64,000 bases of DNA from Marinomonas rhizomae (GTDB lineage: Bacteria; Pseudomonadota; Gammaproteobacteria; Pseudomonadales; Marinomonadaceae), in the NCBI RefSeq assembly GCF_003315485.1, contig NZ_QNSE01000013.1:1-64000 (forward strand). The letters run 5' to 3'. The translations under genes were made by a program, and so were the position numbers. Of this stretch, positions 26,599 through 36,277 are shown piece by piece. Each line of letters opens with the position of its first letter. Positions within the stretch are counted from its first letter, which is position 1. The notes under the pieces are model-generated. The model ran no database searches. It was not told where the DNA came from and saw only the letters and a list, made by a program, of their open reading frames with translations.

Positions 26599-28131
26599 TT
26601 ATTCCATCATCTCAGGTGAAGCTAAGTGGGTGCGAGTAGAGATAATCAAGCGCTCACGCGGGTCTGCAATAGCATCACGCACACGCTTAGATTGCCCTTG
26701 AATCACACGTTCATGCAACATCGGAATCGCCGCATCGGTCGCTAAGATCAAATTTTCTGCCTTCATTATAGCTTTTTGACGTGCTTCTCCTGCGGGTAAA
26801 GCCGATGCTGTTTGTAACGCTTGGTCAATAGCAGGATCACACAACTGAGCCAAGTTATAAGAGCCATTACAAGTAAAGTCACTCGACATGTACGCCACCG
26901 GATCACCTAGATCCAGCATGGTCGCGCGTGACAATATAAAGGCATCAAATTTGCCTGCTAAGGCATCGGACTCGATTTGAGAATACTCACGCACATCTTG
27001 CTTTACGGTAAAGCCTGCATCCGTCAGTTGTTGCGCTAAGTAAACGGCCACTTCCGGTAATTCCGTGCGGTCTGTATAAGTACCTAAGGTAATAGTCACG
27101 CCATTTGGTTCTGCGGGCATCACCGGATCAGCTACTGGCTGGCGTAGTTTCGCAGCCCAAGGCAATGCTGGCCCAAGCAAACCTTCACCGATGTCCGCAC
27201 GAGATTCGTACACGTTATCCACCAACTGCTTGCGATTGATCGCATCACGCACCGCGGCACGCATGCCAGGATTGGTCATGACGCCGTTTTGCGTATTCAA
27301 GTACAGCGTATTAGTACGTGGCATAGGCACTTCGCGAATCATATCGGGATCTAACAAGGGCGCTTGTGATACAGGAATGGCTTCCACTATATCGGCTTCA
27401 CCTGAGCGCAACGCCGATGCGCGGGCGATGCCATCCGGCACAAAGCTTACGTCAATGCCTGGTGCTTGGGCTTTTTCCCCCCAGTAACCATCGAATCGAT
27501 CGATGGTAGCCGTGCTCGAACCATTCAGCTTAACCAAGCGGAACGGCCCTGTTCCTGTGTTTTCAGGATCAATCGTACCGTTTTCAGCGTAAGCACTGGG
27601 TGCCAAAATGGTCAGCTGTGGGCTGGTTAAACGCTGCGCCAACAATGGATCAGGCTCAGTACTGCTAACGATCACTGCGTTGTCGCCGTCTGTTTTCACT
27701 GTCCATGACACACCATCTAGAATACGCGGTTTAGGCGAGGCATTTGCAGCCGTACGAAGGGCATTTGCCACAGCGTTGGGCGTTAGTTGAGTGCCATCGT
27801 GAAACATAACCCCATCACGCAAGGTAAAACGCCAGTCGTTCGGAGTCAGCTGCTCCCACTCAGTGGCAAGGCTAGGCTGAAGGTTGCCTGCTTTATCCAA
27901 AAACACTAAGGTCTCACCAACACTCCAACGGGAGAATTTGAATGCGTCATCACTCAATGGCGATAAGCCTGTTCGTGGCGTCAACAGCATTGCTAATTTG
28001 ATCCGGTCGCCTTGCGTTGCACTGCTGGTACTCGTCTGCTCATTGGCATCCTCCGTACCATCAAAGCATCCTGTTAGTGCCGTCACAGACAGAGCAAGAG
28101 CCATCCAAGGCCATTTTTTCACGTATTTCAT
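26599..28131 (-). CDS. Peptide/nickel-type ABC importer, lipoprotein binding protein (SBP_bac_5)
   Basis: With ATG at 28131 (AAGGAAA site) the product is 510 aa. It begins with a lipoprotein signal, MKYVKKWPWMALALSVTALT followed by the lipobox cysteine. The mature domain is family 5 extracellular binding protein: RWSVGETLVFLDKAGNLQPS, then WRFTLRDGVMFHDGTQLT (about 105-122). The family binds oligopeptides, nickel or metallophores. Ligand residues for metal cannot be judged from sequence alone. It follows the ATPase gene after 29 nt in the four-gene operon. Confidence 0.88.
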   Translation of the reverse strand: MKYVKKWPWMALALSVTALTGCFDGTEDANEQTSTSSATQGDRIKLAMLLTPRTGLSPLSDDAFKFSRWSVGETLVFLDKAGNLQPSLATEWEQLTPNDWRFTLRDGVMFHDGTQLTPNAVANALRTAANASPKPRILDGVSWTVKTDGDNAVIVSSTEPDPLLAQRLTSPQLTILAPSAYAENGTIDPENTGTGPFRLVKLNGSSTATIDRFDGYWGEKAQAPGIDVSFVPDGIARASALRSGEADIVEAIPVSQAPLLDPDMIREVPMPRTNTLYLNTQNGVMTNPGMRAAVRDAINRKQLVDNVYESRADIGEGLLGPALPWAAKLRQPVADPVMPAEPNGVTITLGTYTDRTELPEVAVYLAQQLTDAGFTVKQDVREYSQIESDALAGKFDAFILSRATMLDLGDPVAYMSSDFTCNGSYNLAQLCDPAIDQALQTASALPAGEARQKAIMKAENLILATDAAIPMLHERVIQGQSKRVRDAIADPRERLIISTRTHLASPEMME

Positions 28132-28160
28132 GGGAATTTCCTTTACATAGATTAGCGAAA

Positions 28161-28943
28161 TTAAGAAAGAGAATGCCAAGCGCTGGCATGAATTGTAGGA
28201 ACCGCCTCTAACAGGCGTTGAGTATAAATATTGTTCGGGGCACGCAGCGCATCCTCGGTCAGCTGATCTTCGATAATATGACCTTGCTGCATCACTAACA
28301 TACGATCACACAACCCTGACACCATGGAGATGTCATGGGTGACTACCAATAAGCCCATTTGATTGTCTTTGCACACTTGAGCTAACAGTTCTTTAATCTG
28401 CTCACGCAAAGGTAAATCCAGGCCACTGGTTGGCTCATCTGCAAGTAAAAATTTTGGCTTAATAATTAACGCTCTTGCCAATGCCACTCGCTGGGCTTGC
28501 CCACCCGATAACTCACTCGCCTTTTGCTTTAATACCGAATGAGGCAACTCAACTTGTTCAACAGCTCGCAGTAATGTCTCAGTATTTAGCACACCAATTT
28601 TGAGCCGTTTCACCGGTTCTGACAGTAACTTCGCCACCGTTTGCTGGGGCGGTAATGCTGTATGTGGATCTTGCGGAATGTACTGCACTAATTTGCGATA
28701 GTGATTCATCGGTCGCCATGGCTTAATTCGAATCGACTCGCCTTCGCAGTAAATCTGGCCTGACTGTGCGCTAATAACGCCAAGTATCAATTTGAGTAAG
28801 GTGGATTTGCCACAGCCGGATTCACCGACTAAACCTATGCGTTCTTGCTGTTCGACGCTCAAACTTAATTGGGGAATAATCTCAGACTCTCGGCCACGAC
28901 CATAACGCAGATTTTTCAGCTGTAAAAAGGGCGTGTGGGTCAT
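28161..28943 (-). CDS. Peptide/nickel-type ABC importer, ATPase (DppF-like)
   Basis: The 260-aa ABC ATPase has Walker A GESGCGKSTLL (about 37-47), signature ELSGGQAQRVALARAL and Walker B KFLLADEPTSGLD. It pairs with the ATPase upstream to power the fused permease. Its ATG overlaps the end of that gene by 4 nt. The typical DppF C-terminal extension (after about residue 220) is short but present. Confidence 0.88.
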   Translation of the reverse strand: MTHTPFLQLKNLRYGRGRESEIIPQLSLSVEQQERIGLVGESGCGKSTLLKLILGVISAQSGQIYCEGESIRIKPWRPMNHYRKLVQYIPQDPHTALPPQQTVAKLLSEPVKRLKIGVLNTETLLRAVEQVELPHSVLKQKASELSGGQAQRVALARALIIKPKFLLADEPTSGLDLPLREQIKELLAQVCKDNQMGLLVVTHDISMVSGLCDRMLVMQQGHIIEDQLTEDALRAPNNIYTQRLLEAVPTIHASAWHSLS

Positions 28944-29779
28944 GCGTTAACAGCCTGTTTTTGCGGTAATTTCGTATCAGAGAAGACTTGATGAGCGGCC
29001 TTTACTAAGCGCTGGGTATAAGGGTGTTGTGGATGGCTCAGTAAATCTTGCAACGCCCCTTGCTCCACGATTTTTCCGTCTTGCATGACAATAGCGCGAT
29101 CGCATAATTGCGCCGCGACACTTATATCGTGAGTGATAAATAACAGTGATAATGGGCTAGCATGTAAATACTCAGAATGAGAGCATGCATGATCATCACA
29201 GCACTGGCGTAATACCTTGATCACTTGCTGCTGGCTCAATACATCTAACGCTGTCGTCGGCTCATCTGCCACCAGCAAATTCGCTCCGCTTAACAGGCCA
29301 AATGCGATACATAGACGCTGACGCTGTCCACCCGACAATTCAGACGGCAAGCGTGATAAAAGCGACTCGGCATCTTTTAACTGCATTTGCTTAAGCAGCG
29401 CTAACAACTCATCACGAGAGTGTACATTGGTACTTAGAGATAACTGCTTACCCACACTCATAAGCGGATTCAAGGCGCTGAATGTATCTTGAAAAACCGT
29501 TGCCACACGCGCTTCGGCACGACGTGCTAATACAGGCTGCTGAGCTACCGAGACACCATTCACGATCACATCACCTGCAACATCAATGTATGGTGCAAGC
29601 GTGCCATTTATCGCCCGCGCGGTGAGCGACTTTCCTGATCCAGATGCACCAATCAGGCATACTTTCTCCCCTTCATGTACATCAAAGCTGATGTTATCTA
29701 CTAGAACTTTTTCATCTAGAAACAAGGTCAGGTTCTGTACACTTAAGGTACAGCGAGGGGGTGGAAAATTTACAGCCAT
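28940..29779 (-). CDS. Peptide/nickel-type ABC importer, ATPase (DppD-like)
   Basis: The 279-aa ABC ATPase is the first gene of the importer operon. It shows Walker A GASGSGKSLTA (about 42-52), signature ELSGGQRQRLCIA and Walker B LLVADEPTTALD, and the C-terminal QHPYTQRLV segment typical of dipeptide/nickel-type ATPases. A Zur-like palindrome lies 30 bp before the ATG, the best clue to its regulation. The order ATPase-ATPase-binding protein-fused permease is unusual, since permeases generally precede ATPases in dpp/nik operons. Confidence 0.88.
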   Translation of the reverse strand: MAVNFPPPRCTLSVQNLTLFLDEKVLVDNISFDVHEGEKVCLIGASGSGKSLTARAINGTLAPYIDVAGDVIVNGVSVAQQPVLARRAEARVATVFQDTFSALNPLMSVGKQLSLSTNVHSRDELLALLKQMQLKDAESLLSRLPSELSGGQRQRLCIAFGLLSGANLLVADEPTTALDVLSQQQVIKVLRQCCDDHACSHSEYLHASPLSLLFITHDISVAAQLCDRAIVMQDGKIVEQGALQDLLSHPQHPYTQRLVKAAHQVFSDTKLPQKQAVNA

Positions 29780-29808
29780 GGTAAGTGCTTATCTACAGAC
29801 ATCAATGA

Positions 29809-29823
29809 TGTTATAACATATCA
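29809..29823 (-). promoter_or_regulatory. Zur-like box before the ABC importer operon
   Basis: TGTTATAACATATCA matches the Zur core at 13 of 15 positions, and shares its first twelve bases with the box at 18873. It lies 30 bp upstream of the first ATPase start codon, a position suited to repression. The rest of the gap to 30062 shows no gene; one 23-codon frame there is not supported. Confidence 0.6.
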
Positions 29824-30062
29824 CAAATATGAATGTGAGGGGAATAGCAAACACTCTCCTTAAAAGAGCGGCTGTAGCCAATTTTCTAACTTATATACTA
29901 TGACAGGAAAGGAATTAAGCGCTCTGACCGCAACAAAAAATGACCAACGTTATCGCTTTTTACGATCACAATAATGTAAAGCTCCTAAAACACATAGCAG
30001 AACGAATTTTTTAGAAAGGTTTCATGCCATTTCAACGAAGAATGTTTTTATATACAAAAATC

Positions 30063-31421
30063 TCAGCCAATCACCACTGTATTACGCCCTGCTCCTTTGG
30101 CTTCATAAAGCAAAACATCAGCACGTTTTACAATGCGGCTTTGATCATCAGAATCTTGATAATCCGTCACGCCCAAGCTAATAGTGAATGGTGGCATACC
30201 GTTTTCATTGAGTGCCTCGACCTTCTTACGAAGCTGCTCGGCCAACATACCGGCACCCTCCAGATTGGTATCTTTTACCAATACGGCAAACTCTTCACCA
30301 CCCACTCGAAATAAGACGTCAATCTCACGTAGACGTTTTCGCAATGTATTAACCAATAATTTAAGTACGTTATCGCCGACATCGTGCCCATAGGTGTCGT
30401 TGATTTTTTTAAAATGATCAACATCTAACAAAATCAAACTAAAGTGATGCCCACGATTAGCAAGCGCCAGTTCATCTTTAATCAATTCATCCCATTTATG
30501 GCGATTGAAAGCGCCAGTCAGTTTGTCTCGCGTGGCCAGCTCAATAAGTTGTGCTTCGACTTTATGTCGATTACTCATTTCTTTCGAAAACTGCCTAACT
30601 AATACTTTTAAATCTGTCTCTAATTCGTCCAGTTCATCTAAGCCTTTATGATTAACCGAAGCCTTGTCATGCTCAACCACAATAGAGCGGTGCAGGGACT
30701 CTATCTGCCCTCGCAAGGACCAAATTCGTTTACGAAAAGTGATGATGATATATAAGGTTAGATAAGTACCAATGCCAAAAGCAGATATCCCCAAAACGGC
30801 ATTCATAACCACAAAATGGCGCTCTTGACTTTCAACTGCTGCCGAGACATTAATGGTTAGTTGATCAATTTTTCTAAGCAGTTCATCCGTTTGAGTATCT
30901 AAACCTTTATCCTGTAGCTCTAGCATTGGCCAAGATGTTGAAAAACCTTGCTTGCCTTGCTTAAGGAAGTCATCAACAAGATGATCAAATTTTATTCGAT
31001 GTTGATGTAATAAGTTAATATGTTGAATCAATGAGCGATGATCAAGCAGCTTAATTCTGATACTACCAAAACCAAGCCCTGTACGAAGTATTTCTGTAGA
31101 CTTATCTAGCTGAGCAGCAAGCTGTGCACTGAATCTATCAAAACCCTCTATGCTTTTTTCTTGTAGAGATTGGTCAGAAAAAAACACATCGCCTTGCTGA
31201 CGAATGCTTTCCATCAATAAATGCTGCTTCAGCTGCAGCATTTCAATATCTGCCATCACCTCGGAAAGCGGCACATCAATTTCTGCTACTTCATGCATTT
31301 CTTTATAGATCCGCTGAGATTGATACGCAGAATAAACAATTACGACAAATAGGAATGACAAAAGAACAAAAGACAAGCCGCTAATTTTTCGTGTCATAGA
31401 GACATTTAACCAATTAAACAT
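30063..31421 (-). CDS. Membrane-bound diguanylate cyclase (GGDEF), tandem copy 1
   Basis: With ATG at 31421 the product is 452 aa, exactly the length of the neighbouring paralogue, and both start MFNWLNVSMTRKIS. There are two TM helices (about 12-32 and 190-212) around a helical periplasmic sensor region of about 155 residues. A coiled linker and a GGDEF domain follow (about 285-450), with the active site as RVGGEEF and the LLDVDHFKKINDTYGHD segment. It should make cyclic di-GMP from GTP. No RxxD inhibitory site is evident. It follows copy 2 after 146 nt. The signal is unknown. Confidence 0.9.
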   Translation of the reverse strand: MFNWLNVSMTRKISGLSFVLLSFLFVVIVYSAYQSQRIYKEMHEVAEIDVPLSEVMADIEMLQLKQHLLMESIRQQGDVFFSDQSLQEKSIEGFDRFSAQLAAQLDKSTEILRTGLGFGSIRIKLLDHRSLIQHINLLHQHRIKFDHLVDDFLKQGKQGFSTSWPMLELQDKGLDTQTDELLRKIDQLTINVSAAVESQERHFVVMNAVLGISAFGIGTYLTLYIIITFRKRIWSLRGQIESLHRSIVVEHDKASVNHKGLDELDELETDLKVLVRQFSKEMSNRHKVEAQLIELATRDKLTGAFNRHKWDELIKDELALANRGHHFSLILLDVDHFKKINDTYGHDVGDNVLKLLVNTLRKRLREIDVLFRVGGEEFAVLVKDTNLEGAGMLAEQLRKKVEALNENGMPPFTISLGVTDYQDSDDQSRIVKRADVLLYEAKGAGRNTVVIG

Positions 31422-31567
31422 AAAGAGTCTGATACCCGTTGTTAGGCTAACGCAAGAAGTATAGAAACAACTCAATTCAAAAGCTTACTCCTACAATGCA
31501 CACAAATATTAGCACATATAAAAACGATAAAATTTAGGATATGCAATAAGAAAAAGAAACGAAAGCG

Positions 31568-32926
31568 TTAGCCAGCCATGACCCTATTTCGCCCTGCGCC
31601 TTTGGCCTCGTACAACAAAATGTCGGCTCGTTTTACGAGAGTCCCCTGATCGTCAAAGTCTTGATAGTCTGTGACGCCCAAACTAATAGTAAACGCTGGA
31701 ACATCATTTTCATCCAGGACTTCCACATTTTTACGTAGCTGTTCTGCCAGGACTTCAGCATCACCAAGATTAGTATCTCGTAGTAATACAACAAATTCCT
31801 CACCACCAATCCGGAATAACATATCGGTTTCACGTAGGCGTTTGCGTAGGGAATTCACTAACAGCTTAAGGACATAGTCCCCCATATCATGACCGTATGA
31901 ATCATTGATTTTCTTAAAATGATCAATGTCTAGCAAGACTAAACTAAAGTGGTGCCCGCGATTGGCTAGCGCGATTTCATCCTTGATCTGTTCATCCCAC
32001 TTATGTCGATTAAACACTCCTGTCAGTTTGTCTTTTGTCGCTAACTCCATCAGCTGGGTTTCAACTTCGTCGCGGTTATCTTGTTCTAATGAGAAGCGCG
32101 CCATCAGGACTTTTAAATCTTTTTCTAACTGATCCAATTCATCAGTACCGTTATTACGTATCATGTCACCACTCTCTTCAGAAGAAATAGAGCGATGCAA
32201 GGACTCAATCTGACCTCGCAAGGAGCCTACCTTTCTACGAAAAGATAGGATAGTGTAAAGAGTTAAATAGCCACCAATAGCAAAGGCAGAAACGCCCAAA
32301 ATGGCATTCATCACCATAAAGTCGCGTTCTTGCTTTTCCACTGTCGCGGCTACTTTCATCGTGAGTCGCTCAATATTCGCAAGCAATTCTTCTGCTTGAG
32401 AATCTAATAAGTTATCTTTTTTTTCCAGCTCCTCCCAAGATACCGAATGCTGGTCTTTATTTGTTTTCAAAAAACGAGAAAACAAACTTTCAAAGCCGAT
32501 TCTGTGCTTATGTAATACACTAATTTGTTGAATCAAGGACTGATGCTCTTCCACATCAATGCGAATACTACCGAATGACATACCAGCGTGAAGTATGCTG
32601 ACACTTTTATCTAACTGCGAAGATAGCCGCTGGCTAAACTCATCAAAACCTTTAACACTTTTGGCCTGTAATACTTCATCAGCAAAAAATGCATCGCCTT
32701 GTAAGCGAATACCTTCCATCAATAAATGTTGTTTAAGCTGCAGTATTTCGATATCAGCAATAACCTCTGACAGAGGAATATCAATCTCAGCCACCTCTTG
32801 CATTTCTTTATAAATTTTTTGTGTCTGATAAGTAGAATAAAGAATAACGACAAATAAAAACGACAAGAGAACAAAAGATAGGCTACTTATTTTCCGTGTC
32901 ATAGAGACATTTAACCAATTAAACAT
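31568..32926 (-). CDS. Membrane-bound diguanylate cyclase (GGDEF), tandem copy 2
   Basis: The 452-aa protein has the same architecture as the next gene downstream: TM helix, helical periplasmic region, TM helix, linker, GGDEF domain with active site RIGGEEF. The N-terminal 90 residues and the GGDEF domain are very similar between the two; the periplasmic middle and linker (SSEESGDMIRNNGTDELDQL) differ most. A tandem duplication with a diverging sensor is the simple reading. The stretch 32927-33068 upstream shows no gene. Confidence 0.9.
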   Translation of the reverse strand: MFNWLNVSMTRKISSLSFVLLSFLFVVILYSTYQTQKIYKEMQEVAEIDIPLSEVIADIEILQLKQHLLMEGIRLQGDAFFADEVLQAKSVKGFDEFSQRLSSQLDKSVSILHAGMSFGSIRIDVEEHQSLIQQISVLHKHRIGFESLFSRFLKTNKDQHSVSWEELEKKDNLLDSQAEELLANIERLTMKVAATVEKQERDFMVMNAILGVSAFAIGGYLTLYTILSFRRKVGSLRGQIESLHRSISSEESGDMIRNNGTDELDQLEKDLKVLMARFSLEQDNRDEVETQLMELATKDKLTGVFNRHKWDEQIKDEIALANRGHHFSLVLLDIDHFKKINDSYGHDMGDYVLKLLVNSLRKRLRETDMLFRIGGEEFVVLLRDTNLGDAEVLAEQLRKNVEVLDENDVPAFTISLGVTDYQDFDDQGTLVKRADILLYEAKGAGRNRVMAG

Positions 32927-33068
32927 AGAGGGCTCTTATAAAGTCACATAAAGACATACAGAATACAGGCACAATATGTCTATTGCACCTTAACAGTTGT
33001 AAACTTAATACCTTTAAAAGATGGGGGAAAACGGTACCTTCACTCTAAACGACAATTAAAAGGGGCAT

Positions 33069-34262
33069 TTATTCTACAGCGATTTTAATACGCTTTAATA
33101 AACTCCAAATCACCACCAGAGCACAAATACCTAAAATAGCTCCGGTGAAACCAACACTCGCCAGACCGATCAACTGAATAACCTGACTGCCAATTAGAGC
33201 GCCTGCACCGATACCCAAATTTATAATACCAGAGTATAAAGACATAATAATATCAGCCGCGGTATCATCTACTTTCAGTACTCGTATCTGCATACTCAAG
33301 CCGATAATCATCAGTGACGCCCCCCAAAGAAGAACGCAGGCAATCAATAAAGAACCACTTGGCGCGACAAAGTACAAAACACTCATCGAAAAGGATGCGA
33401 TAACAACACTAGAAACCAACATCAGAGTATTCGCTCTTTCGCCAAAATAACTAAACAAAATACTGCCGACAATCCCTGCCAATCCAAACAGTAATAATAC
33501 TAATGTGGTGAACTGGCCACTTGCTGAACCTATCTCTTTCAAAAAAGGCTCTATGTAGCTATAAGCCGTGTAATGAGCAGAGAAAATCACGAAAATAAAC
33601 AAATACATACCTAGCAATACTTTATTGCGAAGTACTTCTGGCACCTTACTAAGAGAACCCGAAAATAAACTGGGCAAATTAGGCAGTAAGCGATACATGG
33701 CCAGCATGATGATTAATGCGATGATCGCAATAACGGCAAAGGTAGTTCGCCACCCCAAAAGCTGGCCAATAATACGCCCCGCCGGAACACCAAGTACCAT
33801 CGCCAATCCCGTTCCCGTTGCCAATACACTCAGCGCAAAAGTATGTTTTCCTTGCGGAGCAACCCGAATAGCAATGGAAGCAGTAATTGACCAAAACACA
33901 GCATGAGAAAAGGCAATACCGATACGGCTCACCAACAAGGTAGTAAAACTCCACGCCACTACCGTCAAAATATGACTCGCGATAAATAAGGCAAACAAAC
34001 CAATCAATAACGTCTTACGCTCTAGCTTGCGAGTTAATAACATCATTGGCAGCGACATAAGCGCCACAATCCAAGCATAGACAGTCAACATCCAGCCAAC
34101 TTGAGCTGGCGGAATCGAAAAGCTTTGCGCAATATCCGACAACAAGCCCACTGGAACAAATTCCGTAGTGTTAAAAATAAAAGCACTGAAGCCCAGCACA
34201 AAAACGCGCAAGTATTGAACACGACGAGAAGCCGTATCCTCAGTAGAAGGAGTTGATATCAT
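33069..34262 (-). CDS. MFS efflux transporter, SotB/sugar-efflux type
   Basis: With ATG at 34262 (GCAGGA site) the product is 397 aa with 12 hydrophobic helices. The N-terminal FNTTEFVPVGLLSDIAQSF, then VGWMLTVYAWIVALMSLPMMLLTRKLERK, is the signature of the SotB (YdeA) subgroup of DHA1 exporters. These proteins export sugars such as arabinose or IPTG, and some relatives export drugs. It is transcribed alone, divergent from the chemoreceptor gene. Confidence 0.87.
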   Translation of the reverse strand: MISTPSTEDTASRRVQYLRVFVLGFSAFIFNTTEFVPVGLLSDIAQSFSIPPAQVGWMLTVYAWIVALMSLPMMLLTRKLERKTLLIGLFALFIASHILTVVAWSFTTLLVSRIGIAFSHAVFWSITASIAIRVAPQGKHTFALSVLATGTGLAMVLGVPAGRIIGQLLGWRTTFAVIAIIALIIMLAMYRLLPNLPSLFSGSLSKVPEVLRNKVLLGMYLFIFVIFSAHYTAYSYIEPFLKEIGSASGQFTTLVLLLFGLAGIVGSILFSYFGERANTLMLVSSVVIASFSMSVLYFVAPSGSLLIACVLLWGASLMIIGLSMQIRVLKVDDTAADIIMSLYSGIINLGIGAGALIGSQVIQLIGLASVGFTGAILGICALVVIWSLLKRIKIAVE

Positions 34263-34520
34263 GATGTCCTGCAGGAATATGAACGACAAGAAAGACCGCT
34301 ATTGTCCACTTTTTTAAACATAACGGAATAGTGAAATATGAATCTTTATTGATAGTTGTCTTATGGCTGACTCTAATCCATTTAGAAAATCTAAACATAC
34401 TGACTCCCACACCAAATAATCTTTCTTTAATGAGAATTATTTTGATTTTTCATGAGAAATGCCATATTAATAACGCACCAAAACAATGCAATAAAACCGC
34501 TATACGTTGAAGGACCCAAC

Positions 34521-36134
34521 ATGAACAATCTATCCGTCAAGGCAAAATTTATTACTCTTATTTTCTCCATCATCATTATATTTTTGGTGGCACTAAGTTT
34601 AATAAAAGCAAAAAGTACAGAATTAGCAAATCGCTTTGATCGATTCTATGAAGAAAACCACAATGTCTCACTTAATTTGGAACGAGTAAAAGAAGCACAA
34701 ATAAATATCGTGCTCAATGCACGAGGTTTACAGATTGCTTATCTCCTATCACTAGAGAAGCAGATTCCAGGTTACTTACAGGCTATTTCAGAGAGTTACA
34801 GCACAACACCCGCGTTGATCAATAACCTCAATAAAGGCCTTCCAAACCAATCTGCCGAGTCTAGAAAGCTTCAAACACTCGTCAACGACTTCCAAAGCAA
34901 AACAAAGACATTTGTCAGCGCCATGGAAAACTCAGCCGACAACAAAGCCCCCTTTACGGTATTTTCAGCTTTTATCAACTCCTACAATGACTTAATGGCA
35001 TACTTTGCGACACTGACAGACAAAACAAACAAGGAAGTTATACAAGCCAAGCAACAAACAGAAAGCCTAGTTACAAATATTGAAATCGGCTTTTGGGTCT
35101 CTATTTTAATCGCCCTCGTCATTTCCATCACCCTCAGCTATTTGATATCCAACAACATAGTGCGAGGTATTTTTGCGGTTCGTAACGCAGCACAAAACAT
35201 GGCGCAAGGCCATCTCAACAAACCCGTGAAAGTATCTGGAAGCGATGAGATTGCAGACCTTGGTCGCGCTATTAATACATCCGCTAAAAACCTACGTTCT
35301 GTCATTACTGACGTGCTCAATTCAGTAGACAAGGTGAATGAAAACAGCCAAGAAGTATTAAAAGTAAACCAGGAAGTCGGCGAATATTCTGTCCACATTA
35401 TGGACAATACCACTCAAGTGGTTGTGGCACTGGATCAAATGTCTGCAAATAACCGCACCATTGCTGACAATACCCAACAATCTGCCGATGCTGCCAGTGA
35501 CATTCGTACTGTGGCGCAAACGAGTTTAACCACGGCCAATAGCACTCTAGATGCCATCAATCAACTGGTTACATCTTTAAAGGACACGGGTACCGTTGTC
35601 ACGCAGCTACGCCAAGAGACGACCAATATAGAAACCATCTTAGATGTTATTCGCAGTATCGCAGAGCAAACTAACCTACTGGCTCTTAACGCTGCGATAG
35701 AGGCCGCTCGCGCAGGTGAACAAGGCCGAGGGTTTGCGGTTGTTGCTGACGAAGTTCGGACGCTAGCACAACGTTCACAAGCTAGCGTGAATGAAATTGA
35801 AACCCTCTTAGCCCAGCTTAGTACTGCAAGCGGACAAGCAGTCAACTGTATGAAAGTCAGCTTAACACTAGTCGAATCATCAAAAAGCCAAGTGGAGAAA
35901 ACCAACGAACTAACCGGGAATATTCTGACGGGCATTGAACGAGTATCAGAACAGGCTCTACAAATAGCCCAATCCATAGAAGAACAAACCGAGGTATCCG
36001 AAGACATCACCAAGAAAATGCACTCTGTGCAAAGCTTAACAAGACAAAGTGCTGAAATGGCTAAACATTCAGGGCTTAGCATGGCTCAAAGTAGTGTTGA
36101 TGTGCAGCAGCAATTAAGTTTCTTTAAACTCTAA
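34521..36134 (+). CDS. Methyl-accepting chemotaxis protein
   Basis: With ATG at 34521 (AAGGA 7 nt before; a longer upstream frame has no site) the product is 537 aa. It has TM helices at about 10-32 and 190-212, a helical periplasmic ligand domain between them, a HAMP domain (about 212-265) and a signalling domain. The signalling domain contains the conserved hairpin tip [34 protein letters not shown] (written here only for its key residues E-Q-T-N and G-E-x-G-R-G-F). It relays a periplasmic signal to CheA/CheW. No C-terminal CheR-binding pentapeptide is visible. Confidence 0.92.
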   Translation: MNNLSVKAKFITLIFSIIIIFLVALSLIKAKSTELANRFDRFYEENHNVSLNLERVKEAQINIVLNARGLQIAYLLSLEKQIPGYLQAISESYSTTPALINNLNKGLPNQSAESRKLQTLVNDFQSKTKTFVSAMENSADNKAPFTVFSAFINSYNDLMAYFATLTDKTNKEVIQAKQQTESLVTNIEIGFWVSILIALVISITLSYLISNNIVRGIFAVRNAAQNMAQGHLNKPVKVSGSDEIADLGRAINTSAKNLRSVITDVLNSVDKVNENSQEVLKVNQEVGEYSVHIMDNTTQVVVALDQMSANNRTIADNTQQSADAASDIRTVAQTSLTTANSTLDAINQLVTSLKDTGTVVTQLRQETTNIETILDVIRSIAEQTNLLALNAAIEAARAGEQGRGFAVVADEVRTLAQRSQASVNEIETLLAQLSTASGQAVNCMKVSLTLVESSKSQVEKTNELTGNILTGIERVSEQALQIAQSIEEQTEVSEDITKKMHSVQSLTRQSAEMAKHSGLSMAQSSVDVQQQLSFFKL

Positions 36135-36156
36135 TACTAGCTAGTAGAGCCCCGTC

Positions 36157-36187
36157 GCACCTATCCATTTTACAAGTGGTTAGGTGC
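36157..36187. terminator. Hairpin after the chemoreceptor gene
   Basis: GCACCTA...CCA (36157-36167) pairs with TGG.TAGGTGC (36177-36187), with one mismatch inside the stem. It is 22 nt past the stop. There is no clear T tract, so it may be a weak terminator or 3'-stabilising hairpin. Confidence 0.45.
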
Positions 36188-36277
36188 CTTCACGGTGATC
36201 ACACTTCTCCTATTTCATTACGATAAAACGACAGGACATGAACATAGATCATTAAACCACCTACACTTTTTTACACA

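Noticed and set aside
34431-34445. TGAGAATTATTTTGA as a Fur box before the chemoreceptor gene
   Set aside because: Only a partial match to the 7-1-7 Fur pattern in AT-rich DNA, and the gene gives no iron link.
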